Assembly: GCA_027335515.1 (NCBI GenBank)
Contig: DAHWHT010000230.1
Coordinates: 1 to 22,077, forward strand
Direction of reading: 5' to 3'
DNA from: Clostridia bacterium
GTDB lineage: Bacteria > Bacillota_E > RBS10-35 > JAJYVN01
Length of the DNA: 22,077 nt
A program made the translations under genes and the position numbers. Of this stretch, positions 15,216-22,077 are shown one piece after another. A model generated the notes under the pieces. It was not told the DNA's origin. It searched no databases and worked only from the letters and a program-made list of their open reading frames with translations. Every line of letters begins with the position of its first letter. The first letter of the stretch is position 1.

Positions 15216-16127
15216 GTGGACGGTGGGCGCGTCGTGGTTGTGGGGTCGCTCAACATGGATCTGGTAGTGCGCCTGGCCCGCTCGCCCGCGGCGGGGGAGA
15301 CCGTGCGGGCCGACGGCTTCTTCCTTTTTCCCGGCGGCAAGGGGTTAAACCAGGCGGTCGCCGCCAGGCGGGCGGGTGCACGTGTAGCCATGGTCGGGCG
15401 CGTGGGTACCGACGCCTTCGGGGACACCCTCCTGGCGCAGATGGACACCGAGGGAATCGACGCCACCAACGTCCGGCGCGACCCGGACCTGGGGACCGGG
15501 GTGGCCGCCATCACGGTTGAGGCCGGGGGGGAGAACCGAATCGCGGTCGTAGCCCGGGCGAACGGGGCGCTGTCGGCGGGCGACGTGGACGCCGCGCGCC
15601 CGCTGTTGCAGGACGCCGACGTCGTCCTGCTGCAGGCCGAGGTGCCGCTATCGACCGCCCTGCGAGCCGCCGAGCTGGCACAAGAGGGGGAGGCGGTGGT
15701 CGTCTTCACGCCAGCGCCGGTGCCCCCGCCCTCGCCGGAACTTGAGGCGCTCCTGGGGAAGAGCGGCGTGGTCCTGGTCAACGGGCCGGAGCGGGCCGCC
15801 CTGGAGGCGGCTGGCCAGGCGCTGGCCGCGCGGACCCCCGGGGCGGTCGTGGTGACCCGGGGCGGCGAGGGGGCCGTCCTCCACGCCCCGGGCAGGCCAC
15901 CCATGACGCTCCCCCCTTTCCGGGTGCCGGAGGTCGACACCACTGCGGCCGGAGACGCCCTGGCCGGCGCCTTGGCGGCCGGGCTGGCCGAGGGCCGGCC
16001 CCTGGAAGCCGCGCTGCGCTGGGGCATGGCCGCAGGCGCCCTGGCCTGCACGCGGTCGGGAGCGATTCCGGCGCTCCCGCACCGCGCCGCGATCGCCGGC
16101 CTGTTAGCGAGGTCCCCCCACGCATAG
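15216..16127 (+). CDS. rbsK: Ribokinase (PfkB-family sugar kinase)
   Basis: This is a 303-residue cytoplasmic kinase phosphorylating ribose, or a similar pentose or nucleoside, at the 5-hydroxyl with ATP. PfkB landmarks are VVVVGSLNMDLVVRL at the N-terminus, PGGKGLNQAVAARRAGA (the substrate-binding GGKG motif), VAMVGRVGTDAFGD, VLVNGPERAAL where NxxE binds Mg-ATP, and VVVTRGGEGA. The ATP/catalytic site is VDTTAAGDALAGAL, containing the catalytic Asp. The variant AAGD for GAGD is common in ribokinases. NGPE replaces the usual NExE. I chose GTG 15216 because GGAAGGGG lies 7 nt upstream. ATG 15195 is in frame but lacks an SD. No ribose transporter or regulator is adjacent. Converges on the GH3 gene. 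Confidence 0.88.
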   Translation: MDGGRVVVVGSLNMDLVVRLARSPAAGETVRADGFFLFPGGKGLNQAVAARRAGARVAMVGRVGTDAFGDTLLAQMDTEGIDATNVRRDPDLGTGVAAITVEAGGENRIAVVARANGALSAGDVDAARPLLQDADVVLLQAEVPLSTALRAAELAQEGEAVVVFTPAPVPPPSPELEALLGKSGVVLVNGPERAALEAAGQALAARTPGAVVVTRGGEGAVLHAPGRPPMTLPPFRVPEVDTTAAGDALAGALAAGLAEGRPLEAALRWGMAAGALACTRSGAIPALPHRAAIAGLLARSPHA

Positions 16128-16129
16128 CG

Positions 16130-16154
16130 GGGCGGGCCGCTGCTCCGGCCGCCC
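16130..16154 (+). terminator. Hairpin after ribokinase
   Basis: GGGCGGGCCG (16130-16139) can pair with CGGCCGCCC (16146-16154), leaving one bulged G. It begins right after the ribokinase stop and lies between convergent genes. No T-tract follows, so the assignment as a terminator is tentative. Confidence 0.35.
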
Positions 16155-16212
16155 GACAGCAAGGCCATCGCATCCCCGACGCTGTATGGGTTGGGAGCGT
16201 CACCCTTATGGA

Positions 16213-17763
16213 TCAGACCGGCAGATCCACCGGGGTTCGGCCGCGGGCTTGGCTCAGTCCGTAAAACACCTCAACCGCCTTCCGGCTGACCGTCGGGCCG
16301 TGACTGTACGTGAGCAGGACGACGGGGATGTCCGGTGTCCGCAGCACCTGGAAGACCCTGCCGGCGTGCGCAACCCAGACTTCGCGGCCCGCACGAGCCA
16401 GCTCTTGGGCGAGGCACAGGTCGCCGACGCTGCCCGTTCCGAAGAGGACACGGTCCCCCACCGCCGTACTGGCGAGGATCCGGGCGCGATCGTCGGCGCC
16501 GGCCTCTTGTGCCAGTTCGTTCTGCCAGGGCAGCAACACCGGCTCCACCACGCGACCGCCCACGTGCACCGCCGCGTCCAGGAAGTGGACCCATCGTGCC
16601 GCCGCCACCGTGCGCCGTGCGGGCCGCGCGGCGATGCCGCCGTCCGGCGTCGGGGGCTTGTACCACGTCAGCGACCGCTCCATCCAGTACGCCATGCGAC
16701 CGGCGTCCACCGGATCTGGGACCCGCCGCGCCGCCGGGACCCCGCGGACCAGTCGTGCCTTGAGGGCCAGGACCCGCTCCACTGCGTCCTCCATGCGTCG
16801 GGCGGAGATCCTTCCCTGACGCACCGCCTCCACCACCGCGTTGCGCTCCTGCCATCCCGCGCAACCGGCGCACAGGACGAGGTCGGCCCCGGCCGCGATG
16901 GCGCGGACGGCCGCCTCCCCGCTGCTTCCGGCGACATCCACCGCGCCGCGCATGGCGATGTCGTCGGTGATCACGAGGCCTTGGTACCCCAACTCTCCGC
17001 GCAACAACCCCTGAATGATCGGCTTGGAGAAGGTCGCCGGTTGGGATGCCGCGTCAAGCGCCGGGTACTGGAAGTGGGACAGCATGACCGCGTCGACCCC
17101 CGTGGCGAGCGCGGCCCGCGGGGCGATCAGGTGGCGATCCAGCTCCTGCCGGCTCCCGGCGATGATCCCCGCAAAGTGGTGTGGATCACGATCCGAACTG
17201 CCGTACCCTCCGGGGAAGACGCAGTATGTGGTGCCCATGCCCTCCGCCCGCATGCCGCGAATGAGGCCGACCGACAGGGCGGCGTTGACGTGCGGGTCGG
17301 CGCCCATCATGGAGTTTCCGAATACGAACCGCTGGATGTCCTTGTTCTCAAGGAAATCCCCGTAGGGAGCCAGGTTGAGGTTGAATCCTACGTCCAGACC
17401 GTCGCGCGCCAGCGCGCCGCCGATCTCTTGGCCGGCGCGTTCATGGTCGGTGGTGATCGCCGCCTGTGCCATGGGCGCGGGGAACTCCAGCCCGCCCGCG
17501 TCGGGCGCGAGAATCGCCTGGTCTCCCCCGCGGTGATCCACGCACACGATCAGGGGGCCGGGGACGCCAAGTTCCAAGGCAGCCCCCTGCAGTTCCGATA
17601 GATAGCCCGCGATCTGGTGGCGCGACTGGACGTGCCTCGGATAGACGATCAAGCCGCCGGGTCGGAATCGCTTTAGAAAGGCCCAATCGTGGGGGTGCAT
17701 CCGCTCCGAGGAGTCACGCATCACGAAGACGAACAATTGTCCGACCTGCGTTTCCAAGTCCAT
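16213..17763 (-). CDS. Divergent family 3 glycoside hydrolase (NagZ-like fold)
   Basis: This is a 516-residue protein with a GH3 TIM-barrel domain (about 1-350) and a C-terminal alpha/beta domain (about 350-516). It most resembles beta-N-acetylhexosaminidases acting on cell-wall fragments. GH3 landmarks are GGLIVYPRHVQS (36-47), LNLAPYGDF (129-137), VDAVMLSHFQYPALD (223-237) and LVITDDIAMRGAV (263-275), whose Asp267 is the expected nucleophile. The usual IDQEGG reads VDHRGG (75-80). The substrate-binding KHFPGHG motif reads YCVFPGGYG (180-188), so the conserved Lys-His pair is gone. DRDPHH at 191-196 may keep a general-acid Asp-His dyad. There is no signal peptide. Activity may differ from true NagZ. 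The SD before ATG 17763 is weak. The mobile element lies just upstream. Confidence 0.82.
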   Translation of the reverse strand: MDLETQVGQLFVFVMRDSSERMHPHDWAFLKRFRPGGLIVYPRHVQSRHQIAGYLSELQGAALELGVPGPLIVCVDHRGGDQAILAPDAGGLEFPAPMAQAAITTDHERAGQEIGGALARDGLDVGFNLNLAPYGDFLENKDIQRFVFGNSMMGADPHVNAALSVGLIRGMRAEGMGTTYCVFPGGYGSSDRDPHHFAGIIAGSRQELDRHLIAPRAALATGVDAVMLSHFQYPALDAASQPATFSKPIIQGLLRGELGYQGLVITDDIAMRGAVDVAGSSGEAAVRAIAAGADLVLCAGCAGWQERNAVVEAVRQGRISARRMEDAVERVLALKARLVRGVPAARRVPDPVDAGRMAYWMERSLTWYKPPTPDGGIAARPARRTVAAARWVHFLDAAVHVGGRVVEPVLLPWQNELAQEAGADDRARILASTAVGDRVLFGTGSVGDLCLAQELARAGREVWVAHAGRVFQVLRTPDIPVVLLTYSHGPTVSRKAVEVFYGLSQARGRTPVDLPV

Positions 17764-17836
17764 GGTTCACACCGCCTCGCCAGCTTCGAACGAGCACGCT
17801 CCGTCGCGGACGCGTCCCTTTCCGCTGCGTTTTCGC

Positions 17837-19750
17837 CTATGGCGTCAAAAGTCGGTTGGATTCGGCGGGAGCCAGGCGCGGGGGGCCCGCTAGCGGCGGG
17901 CAGCCGCGGCGAGGTGCTCGCGGAACGCCTTGATGCGGATGAGACGGCGGTCGGCGAGCGGTAGGGCGGCCGTGACGCGGGCGGGATGATCGGGGGAAGG
18001 GCCGGGAGTGGGGCACGCGGGATCGGAGTCCAGGGCACTGAAGAGGTCGAAAGAGGTCGGGCAGTTGGTGCAAGCTGCCGCAGACCAGGGCGACGTAGTC
18101 GTCGTGCGTGAGGTTGCTGGCCAGCGCGGCCTCGCCGGGTAGTGCTTCAAAGTCGTGGGTGAGGATCTTCCTGCCGCTGCGCCGTCGCTCGCCGTGTTTC
18201 ATGGTGTGGAAGAAGCCCTCCAAGATGTTGTTGGTGCGCGCCACGACGCGGACGGTCCCGGGCTGCGGGCCAGGCAAGACGTGGCCCCAGAGGTAGGGGC
18301 CATGGTGGTCGAGGTGGCGGAGGACGAGGTCGAGCGCCTCCTGATCGTCGCGGGGGAGTCGTGGCGTGGCCCGGCGGGCGCGCAGGGCAGAGACGAACTT
18401 GTCGTAGGCGTTTTCCACCTCCCGCAGGGTGACAGGGGTTTCAGCGGCGGGCTTGTCATGATCAGGACTGCCGGCGGGGGCGGGTTCGCGGTCCAGACGC
18501 AAGACGTCGCGGAGTTCGTCGAAGAGGCGGCAGCGCGCCTCCAGCCCCCGCGCCACCTGCCGGAAGGCGACCTCGGCCCGCACCGGGCTCAGGGTCTGGT
18601 GCAAGCGCTGCAAGGTGGTGTCCAGCACCCGGTCGCCCCGGGCCTGCGCCGCCAGGCGGGCCGTGACCTGGCTGGCGACGAGGCAGCGGTGGTAGAGGTC
18701 CAGATAGGGGCGATCGAAGGGGAAGCCGCGATGCCGCCCGTCGTCCGCGTAGTCGAGCACCCACTGGCCCAAGGCGCGAACCACGGCCAGCCCGGCGCTA
18801 CCCGCGGGGAGCGCGGCCTGCTCCTCTGCCCAGTGCCGCACCTCCAGGCGCAGGGCCGGGACCCGGTCGCCGAGGCGGCGGCCGAGGTCGCGGACCAGGG
18901 TGCCGAGTTTGCTGCGAACACCAAGGTCTCGGAACAGGGCGCGCAATCGATCGTAGGCGGGTTTGAGCAGATCGGTGCCGATGTCGCGGAGGAGATGCTG
19001 GTGGCAGGCAAAGACCGGCACAGGCCGTGGCAAGGACTGGCGCGCCGTATTGACGGCCTCGGTCACGGCGCGACCGAGGTCTCGGACAAAGGCGCAGGGA
19101 GGGCCGAAGTCCCGGATCACGCCGTGCAGGAGGGGCACGATGGCGTCGGCGTGCTCGGTCTCCAACTTGCGGGCGCCGAGCACCCAGTGCCGCCAGCCGG
19201 CATAGGCCACCAAGAGCGTCCCTCGGCCGTTCTCGCCAGTGGCATCAACATGTAACGGATACCCTCCGTCAGCCTCCATCGCCGCGCGAATTTCCTGGGC
19301 TTTGGCCGTATGCAGCACCTGCAGATGGCGGGCGAAGCGGTTGGCGAGGGCGCTAACCTGTCCGCTGGAAAGGGTCACGCCGTGCGTGCTGACCAACTCG
19401 GAGCGGATCTCCTCGCGCTGGCGGTGCCGCAGGAAGCGTGCCAGCCCGACGGCGACCTCGACGTCATAGCCGAACACGCTGCCCGGCGGAACCAAGCGGC
19501 GCAACTCGCCGGAGCGGTGGGTCAGGCGGGCGCCCGAGGGCAGGACGCAGCCCGCGGCGCAGACCTGCACGGTTTCGTTGACCCGGACGCGCCCGTGGGC
19601 CAGGGTGACCACGTAGCGGTGGATCGTCTTCTGGACCAGCATCCGGCCACCGCAGCGGGGACAGGGGGCCGTGGAGGGCGAGGTGCTGGCGGCGACCTCG
19701 GTCAACGAGAGGCGGCATTGGTCTTGGGCCGCTTGGACCTGCCGCAACAA
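17837..19750 (-). CDS. DDE transposase, C-terminus frameshifted
   Basis: The open frame has 637 residues, of which about the first 567 are authentic. A zinc-finger-like region has cysteines at about 30, 33, 64 and 68. The catalytic core follows: Asp169 in PLHVDATGENG, Asp224 in FVRDLGRAV, a CxxH motif (Cys249-His252) like that of IS256/MULE-type transposases, and Glu511 in TNNILEGFF. The end of the family-like sequence is DDYVALVCGSLHQLPDLF. There the frame is broken by a 10-bp tandem duplication. The proper tail (ALDSDPACP to REHLAAAARR) continues in another frame and stops at 17890. The only local start is TTG 19750 with no SD. The frame is open back to 19789, overlapping the upstream gene in the -1 frame, so a frameshift fusion is possible. 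The last 70 residues of the open frame are spurious. Confidence 0.8.
   Translation of the reverse strand: MLRQVQAAQDQCRLSLTEVAASTSPSTAPCPRCGGRMLVQKTIHRYVVTLAHGRVRVNETVQVCAAGCVLPSGARLTHRSGELRRLVPPGSVFGYDVEVAVGLARFLRHRQREEIRSELVSTHGVTLSSGQVSALANRFARHLQVLHTAKAQEIRAAMEADGGYPLHVDATGENGRGTLLVAYAGWRHWVLGARKLETEHADAIVPLLHGVIRDFGPPCAFVRDLGRAVTEAVNTARQSLPRPVPVFACHQHLLRDIGTDLLKPAYDRLRALFRDLGVRSKLGTLVRDLGRRLGDRVPALRLEVRHWAEEQAALPAGSAGLAVVRALGQWVLDYADDGRHRGFPFDRPYLDLYHRCLVASQVTARLAAQARGDRVLDTTLQRLHQTLSPVRAEVAFRQVARGLEARCRLFDELRDVLRLDREPAPAGSPDHDKPAAETPVTLREVENAYDKFVSALRARRATPRLPRDDQEALDLVLRHLDHHGPYLWGHVLPGPQPGTVRVVARTNNILEGFFHTMKHGERRRSGRKILTHDFEALPGEAALASNLTHDDYVALVCGSLHQLPDLFRPLQCPGLRSRVPHSRPFPRSSRPRHGRPTARRPPSHPHQGVPRAPRRGCPPLAGPPRLAPAESNRLLTP
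18041..18060. repeat. 10-bp tandem duplication breaking the transposase
   Basis: AAGAGGTCGA (18041-18050) is followed directly by AAGAGGTCGG (18051-18060), identical at 9 of 10 positions. Removing one copy restores the reading LPDLFSALDSDPA and joins the main frame to the tail that ends at 17890. The 10-base gain equals +1 mod 3, exactly the offset between the two frames. Confidence 0.75.
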
Positions 19751-19764
19751 CGCGCGGAGGGCGG

Positions 19765-20430
19765 CTAGGGCGGCGAGAGGCGGTTTTTCTTACCGCCGAG
19801 CGCATACCGAACAAAGACCTCTTCCACCTGGGCCAGGGACACTGGGTGGCCTTCGGCTCGGAGGTGGGCAAGCACTTGATCTGGCTGACGTGCCTCGTGT
19901 TGGATCATCGCCAGCAGGACGGCGATGACCTCGTTCGGCCCCAAGGACGGCGGCGCCTCCGCTTGCTGCAGCCAGGCGCGGCGCCGAGCGAGTTGTGTGG
20001 CTTGTACGGCAAAGTCCGCGCTGACGTACACAAACAGCTTCTCGATCGCCTCGCGGGCGATCTCGCGGGCAGAGACGAGTTCCAACAACGTGTTGTGGAC
20101 CCGGACCTGCAACCGCTGTTGCAATTCGTGCTGCGTGCGCCCGCTCTCGGCAGTGCGGACCAGGTGGCGCACCGTAGCCTTCAGTGTTCCGTGGCGCGAG
20201 AAGATAGATTGTTCGTGCCGCCAGAGGCCGTCGGCGTCGAACTCGGGGATGTCGCGCAGCGTGTAGAAGCCGCCGGAGTTGTTGCAACTGGATAGGTAGC
20301 CCACGGCCGCCAGGTCGCGCATGATGCTGCGCTGGGAGCGCTGCGGAAAGGCGCGACGCAGAGATGGCATGTCCAGGACGTGGTGGCGCCGGAGCACAGC
20401 GGCGAGGTCTTCGGCGGCTGGTCCAGCCAC
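19765..20430 (-). CDS. Winged-helix-like partner protein of the transposon
   Basis: This is a 221-residue protein. Its N-terminus reads like a winged helix: VLDMPSLRRAFPQRSQRSIM, RDLAAVGYLSSCNNSGGFYT and LRDIPEFDADGLWRHEQ. The next segment is FSRHGTLKATVRHLVRTAES, GRTQHELQQRLQVRVHNTLL and KLFVYVSADFAVQATQLARR, a second HTH-like helical part. A C-terminal region rich in charged helices follows. I recognise the sequence type as the small gene that commonly accompanies the downstream DDE transposase. Its role (DNA targeting, repression or resolution) is not known to me. GTG 20430 is preceded by AGGGGG 8 nt upstream. The stop is 15 bases before the TTG of the transposase, and the last codons contain the A5 run that may promote a -1 shift. 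Confidence 0.7.
   Translation of the reverse strand: MAGPAAEDLAAVLRRHHVLDMPSLRRAFPQRSQRSIMRDLAAVGYLSSCNNSGGFYTLRDIPEFDADGLWRHEQSIFSRHGTLKATVRHLVRTAESGRTQHELQQRLQVRVHNTLLELVSAREIAREAIEKLFVYVSADFAVQATQLARRRAWLQQAEAPPSLGPNEVIAVLLAMIQHEARQPDQVLAHLRAEGHPVSLAQVEEVFVRYALGGKKNRLSPP
19782..19791 (-). other. Candidate -1 frameshift site
   Basis: On the minus strand the end of the partner gene reads GGT AAG AAA AAC CGC. The transposase frame is -1 relative to it and is closed just upstream by TAA at 19790-19792. The A-rich AAGAAAAAC lies at the very beginning of the overlap (19765-19789). Together with the absence of ATG, GTG or an SD for the transposase, this suits programmed -1 slippage. It is not a perfect X-XXY-YYZ heptamer, and I see no obvious downstream stem. 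Confidence 0.4.
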
Positions 20431-20453
20431 GGCGGCGACCCCCTGGCGTCATG

Positions 20454-20485
20454 ATTAGGACTAATCGGCGGTCCTATAGTCCTAG
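20454..20485. promoter_or_regulatory. TAGGACTA / TAGTCCTA operator-like dyad
   Basis: TAGGACTA (20456-20463) and its exact inverse TAGTCCTA (20477-20484) have centres 21 bp apart, two helical turns. A third partial unit GTCCTA is at 20471-20476. The first unit sits inside ATTAGGACTAAT. They lie 24-55 bases upstream of the partner gene's GTG and stand out as AT-rich. Likely an operator or promoter region, or a terminal transposase-binding site. Confidence 0.5.
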
Positions 20486-20490
20486 TTATG

Positions 20491-21101
20491 ACACATCGGA
20501 CGCCGTTTCGCAACTCTCTGCCCGGCAAAACATGGTCAAATTGCTATTCATGTGGAGTCGAGAGACGGGCGATGGTCAGGCGGAACCCGCGTCACTACGC
20601 GCTTTCATGTGTCCAACCGACCGCTGACCCCATAGGTTTTCGCGATCCAGACCGGGGCCCTTTGTCTGTCCAGGCCCCGTCGTTGGACGGCGGAGACACC
20701 CTTGGCGCGGGTGCGGCCCAGCTCTCATTGTCGGCTCGAACCGCTTCGCCGACGTTTCCCTCACGCAAGAGGGCGGCCGGCTCGTCGCAGGTGGCCACGT
20801 GTCCCCCGCTGGGGATGGTGGCGCCAGGGCGCGGCGACGCTCGGGTCCGTCTGTGGCCCGGGCGGCGCCACCGGGGCGTACGGGTCAGCACCTCTTGGGC
20901 GCGGTACGTTCTTGTCGCATGCATACGCGGATCGTTGCAGCAGGTGGGGGGTGGGATCCTCCCGCCGCCCAGGCGTTGGCAATGCGCCCGCCCGGTTGCG
21001 GTAACCCCTTTTCTCACGCGGTCTGGTGCGGCAGCTTCCGCCCCGCCCTCTTTTGGCGCGCCAACGTAGAACCCCACGCGCGGTCGCGGCCGAGCGTCCG
21101 T
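20491..21101. other. Gene-poor stretch
   Basis: About 610 bases without a gene I can support. The longest plus-strand frame (20488-21069) has a patchy, Arg/Pro/Ser-rich product. A 7-bp inverted repeat, CGGGGCC (20653-20659) and GGCCCCG (20673-20679), spans a 13-base loop. It could be a weak hairpin, without a T-tract. Confidence 0.45.
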
Positions 21102-22004
21102 TTAGGTGGTGCGGCTAGCGGCCTCCACGCTGCCGCGAATCGACCGCTGGGCGCTCCCTGCGGCGCCCATCGCCGTGGCGGCGAGGGCGGCGGTGATGAT
21201 CGCGAAGCCGTGAACCGCGGCGCGCGCGCCCGGCTCGGGCGCGAGGGTGAGGTAGGCCGTGCCGAAGAGGGCGATGCCGGCGACACCGCCGACCCGTGTG
21301 GCGGTGTTGATTAGACCGCTCATGTCTGCCGCATGGCTGTGGGTTACCCCGCCGGTCAGGTGCGCGAGCAGGCCGCTGAAGCTCAGGCCGAAGCCGAGCC
21401 CGCAGACCCCGAGCAGCACCATGAGAACGGGGCCGCCGGTGTCCCAGCCCACCAGGGTAAGACAGATACTGGCGAAGCCGGCGGCGAGCAGGAGCGAGCC
21501 GACGGGAGCCGACCGAAGGCGGGTGCGTTCGGTCAGCCGCGCGGACACCGGGCCAGCGATGCCGAAGGCTGCGACCCAAGGTACCAACGCGAGTCCGGAC
21601 TCCAGAGGACTCCTGCCGAGCCCCTGCTGGAGATAGAGCGCGAGCACGAAGAGGGTCGCGAAGTAAGTGCTCATGGCCGCAGCCAGGGAGACGGTCCCCC
21701 AGAGAACGGCGGGTCGCGACAGCAGGCCTACGTCAATCACCGGGCGGCCACCGCTGGCCGTCAGCCGGCGTTCCGCCGCGACGAAGACGGCGAAAGCCGG
21801 GATGCTGGCGGCGAGGCAACTCCAAGCCCACGCCGGCCACCCTTCGTCCGGCCCGAGGACGAGCGGCACCACGAGGAGTAGTAGCGCGAGCGATAGTACC
21901 ATCGCGCCGATCCCATCGAGTCGCCCGGCCCGCCGTCCCGGGTCGGCGGGTAGATAGGAGCCGTTAGAAAGCAACCCAGGCATTGGCAGCATATGGCTGG
22001 ACAT
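21102..22004 (-). CDS. MFS multidrug transporter, DHA2 (14-helix) type, C-terminal half
   Basis: A 300-residue membrane protein matching only the second half of EmrB/QacA-like proton-driven drug exporters. It opens in the central linker (LPADPGRRAGRLDGIGAM) and continues with LVVPLVLGPDEGWPAWAW, the characteristic LFVLALYLQQGLGRSPLESG, then FGIAGPVSARLTERTRLR and six or seven further hydrophobic helices. The first 170-190 residues, with the family's proton-coupling motifs, are absent. The frame upstream of ATG 22004 stays open to the window edge but reads unlike the family (RGAILYCLPTAMSSHMLP). No SD precedes the ATG. It is probably a 5'-truncated remnant, with the break near 21955. The alternative is a gene that continues beyond the window in rearranged form. 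As it stands it is unlikely to transport. Confidence 0.75.
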   Translation of the reverse strand: MSSHMLPMPGLLSNGSYLPADPGRRAGRLDGIGAMVLSLALLLLVVPLVLGPDEGWPAWAWSCLAASIPAFAVFVAAERRLTASGGRPVIDVGLLSRPAVLWGTVSLAAAMSTYFATLFVLALYLQQGLGRSPLESGLALVPWVAAFGIAGPVSARLTERTRLRSAPVGSLLLAAGFASICLTLVGWDTGGPVLMVLLGVCGLGFGLSFSGLLAHLTGGVTHSHAADMSGLINTATRVGGVAGIALFGTAYLTLAPEPGARAAVHGFAIITAALAATAMGAAGSAQRSIRGSVEAASRTT

Positions 22005-22077
22005 CGCAGTCGGCAGGCAGTAAAGTATTGCCCCTCGTTTTGCGGTAAGGAGGGCAGCCTGGGGTTCGGCCCGCCGA

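Larger units (their letters stand above)
17890..20490 (-). mobile_element. Two-gene transposon-like element
   Basis: Two same-strand genes, a winged-helix-like protein and a DDE transposase, form a unit I have seen together in other bacteria. It lies between the GH3 gene and a gene-poor stretch beside a truncated MFS gene. Boundaries given are the ancestral transposase stop (17890) and the outer edge of the TAGGACTA boxes (20490). I could not find convincing terminal inverted repeats. An 8-bp match TGGCGTCA at 17840-17847 and 20444-20451 is probably chance. The copy looks defective because of the frame-breaking duplication in the transposase. Confidence 0.6.

Noticed and set aside
17840..20451. 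TGGCGTCA at both sides of the mobile element as a target-site duplication
   Set aside because: The inner flanks are not inverted repeats of each other, and the right copy would put the end inside the partner gene's ribosome-binding site. Chance is likelier.
20488..21069. A 193-codon plus-strand frame between the transposon and the MFS gene
   Set aside because: No SD, no recognisable domain, patchy composition and no supporting context.
1..22077. tRNA, rRNA or CRISPR features
   Set aside because: No T-loop-like GTTCRA context in a cloverleaf, no rRNA signature and no regularly spaced repeats were seen on reading. A covariance-model search was not possible.

Overview
This is a high-GC bacterial window, roughly 65-72% GC by eye. 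GTG starts are frequent and purine-rich Shine-Dalgarno (SD) sequences (GGAGG/GGGAGG type) often lie 6-9 nt upstream. The rph-rdgB pair is an arrangement common in Bacillota. The high GC and several actinobacterial-looking proteins fit a deep-branching high-GC Bacillota or a neighbouring lineage. This placement is inference; no rRNA or tRNA gene is visible to test it.

Layout. (1) 1-1242: the 3' end of an arsB arsenite pump, then a badly broken arsC. (2) 1221-4252, minus strand: a zinc-ribbon ABC exporter and a DUF1854 protein, separated by a strong hairpin that overlaps the second gene's ribosome-binding region. (3) 4384-6458, plus strand: a palindrome-flanked candidate promoter, a DUF6941-like protein, RNase PH (rph) and an XTP/dITP pyrophosphatase (rdgB). 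(4) 6495-8744, minus strand: a PRPP synthetase variant and an M20 amidohydrolase. (5) 8885-10215, plus strand: an aldose 1-epimerase and a small two-helix membrane protein. (6) 10661-11587, minus strand: an AraC-type regulator followed by a VOC (glyoxalase-fold) protein. (7) 12295-14116, plus strand: a 58-residue ORF, a PspA/IM30-like protein and a von Willebrand A protein, ending in a long hairpin. This looks like an envelope-stress-type cluster. (8) 14659-16127, plus strand: a frameshifted unknown gene and a ribokinase. (9) 16213-17763, minus strand: an atypical family 3 glycoside hydrolase. (10) 17890-20490, minus strand: a two-gene transposon-like element with a winged-helix-like partner protein and a DDE transposase. 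The transposase frame may be reached by a -1 shift, and its 3' end is broken by a 10-bp tandem duplication. (11) 21102-22004, minus strand: the C-terminal half of a DHA2-type MFS efflux pump.

The first 10 kb looks like chromosomal housekeeping sequence. From about 10.2 kb onward the DNA is looser and more accessory, with long gene-poor stretches at 10.2-10.7, 11.6-12.3, 14.1-14.7 and 20.4-21.1 kb. It also carries broken genes, a mobile element and imported-looking cassettes. The least familiar items are the two-gene mobile element with its unusual expression signals, the PspA-vWA cluster with its small upstream ORF, and the GH3-fold protein that lacks the usual active-site signature. No CRISPR array, rRNA or tRNA was found by reading.
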